Source: a virus. Taken from it: a stretch of DNA of 48,766 bases. Shown piece after piece: positions 48,486 to 48,766 of the stretch. Both the position numbers and the translations under genes were made by a program. Location: IMG/VR virus record IMGVR_UViG_3300050821_001826, positions 1-48,766 of that record; one strand, 5' to 3'. The first letter of the stretch is position 1; the number at the start of each line of letters is the position of its first letter. The notes beneath the pieces were generated by a model. The model saw nothing but the letters and a program-made list of their open reading frames with translations. It made no database searches and was not told the DNA's origin.

Positions 48486-48492
48486 GTGAAGG

Positions 48493-48766
48493 ATGTCTTT
48501 ATCGAGGGATGACCGCTGGGTTGCAGACGCGCAGGGTAACGCTCTTGCTGGGGCGGAAGTGTATTGGTGTCTCCAGCCAGCCAGCACCTCCGTCAACCCA
48601 CCTAGCCCCCTGGCGATTGTCTATACCGACTCAACCGGCGACACACCTATCGTGCAGCCGGTTCTCACGGATGGATTCGGACATGCCTTCGCCTACATGA
48701 ATCCCGATGTGCTATACACGGTAGTCATTTGGCACCCGCTTTTCGGATACAACCCTATCGTGCTTC
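48493..48766 (+). CDS. Tail-tip / receptor-module structural protein, 5' part
   Basis: The ATG lies behind AGGTGAAGG and opens with MSLSRDDRWVADAQGNALAG. The frame is open to the window end and continues at base 249 of the window to 538 when the circle is closed. The 91 codons present match the left copy apart from Thr to Ile at the codon of base 48617. It is the same gene as the 2-538 entry. Confidence 0.85.
   Translation, partial: MSLSRDDRWVADAQGNALAGAEVYWCLQPASTSVNPPSPLAIVYTDSTGDTPIVQPVLTDGFGHAFAYMNPDVLYTVVIWHPLFGYNPIVL
48519..48766. repeat. Right copy of imperfect terminal repeat
   Basis: Pairs with 1-248 at 97% identity. In circular form only one copy exists, so one of these ends is redundant. 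Which variant belongs to the main genome cannot be told from the sequence. Confidence 0.9.

Noticed and set aside
1-48766. CRISPR array, diversity-generating retroelement, integrase or transposase
   Set aside because: No spaced repeat array, reverse transcriptase, template/variable repeat pair, recombinase motif or transposase motif was seen on either strand.

Overview
The window looks like a complete or nearly complete genome of a tailed double-stranded DNA bacteriophage of about 48.5 kb, probably a circularised metagenomic contig. The last 248 bases repeat the first 248 with seven substitutions, so the gene that starts at 48493 runs off the right end and re-enters at base 2. Small and large terminase, portal, scaffold and major capsid genes are recognisable. 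I see no tape-measure protein, major tail tube, sheath or tail-assembly frameshift, which favours a short-tailed (podovirus-like) particle. I also see no integrase, phage repressor, DNA polymerase or RNA polymerase, so it probably replicates on host machinery and there is no sign of lysogeny. The host cannot be identified. Sec and Tat signal peptides, a lipobox, canonical Shine-Dalgarno sites and sigma70-like promoters point to an ordinary bacterial host. Plant-polysaccharide-type enzymes suggest a soil or litter setting (inference).

Layout. The late genes are on the plus strand from about 23.5 kb to the right end and, through the circle, on to 11.9 kb. In order they are: terminases (23.8-25.8 kb); small head genes including a His-rich and an Ig-like protein; portal (27.7-30.4); scaffold (30.9-32.2); major capsid protein (32.4-33.8); an endonuclease-VII-like homing gene (33.8-34.4); a GroES-like protein; head-tail connector and tail proteins (34.9-43.2, including a 1,401-residue protein); an HNH/AP2 homing gene; a GNAT-like protein; internal virion or ejection proteins (44.1-47.8); and tail-tip proteins. 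After the junction comes a cassette of five consecutive genes (535-8004), each opening with a Sec-type signal peptide: two related adhesin-like proteins, a Gly/Cys-rich protein, a TIG plus beta-helix protein and a GH54 alpha-L-arabinofuranosidase. The lysis region (8.0-11.9 kb) follows, with small membrane proteins, a papain-like protein, a Tat-type lipoprotein, a jelly-roll-like protein and a lambda-R-type transglycosylase.

The early genes form one long minus-strand operon from 23115 down to 11891, apparently driven by a strong TTGACA/TATAAG promoter near 23.15 kb. It encodes small zinc-ribbon proteins, a Toprim protein, a ribbon-helix-helix regulator, an Erf-type annealing protein with a YqaJ/lambda-type exonuclease, an HNH protein, an O-like replication initiator with four 10-bp iterons inside its gene, a probable helicase-loader gene overlapping it out of frame, a VRR-NUC nuclease, a deoxyribosyltransferase-like protein and two small secreted proteins. 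The early and late units meet tail to tail at 11891-11894, where one CTAG supplies both stop codons.

The most unusual content is the block of exported carbohydrate-active and adhesin proteins, especially the GH54 enzyme with all its key residues. Also notable are the iterons inside the initiator gene and a hairpin and promoter arrangement at the capsid-adjacent homing gene that resembles I-TevI control in phage T4.
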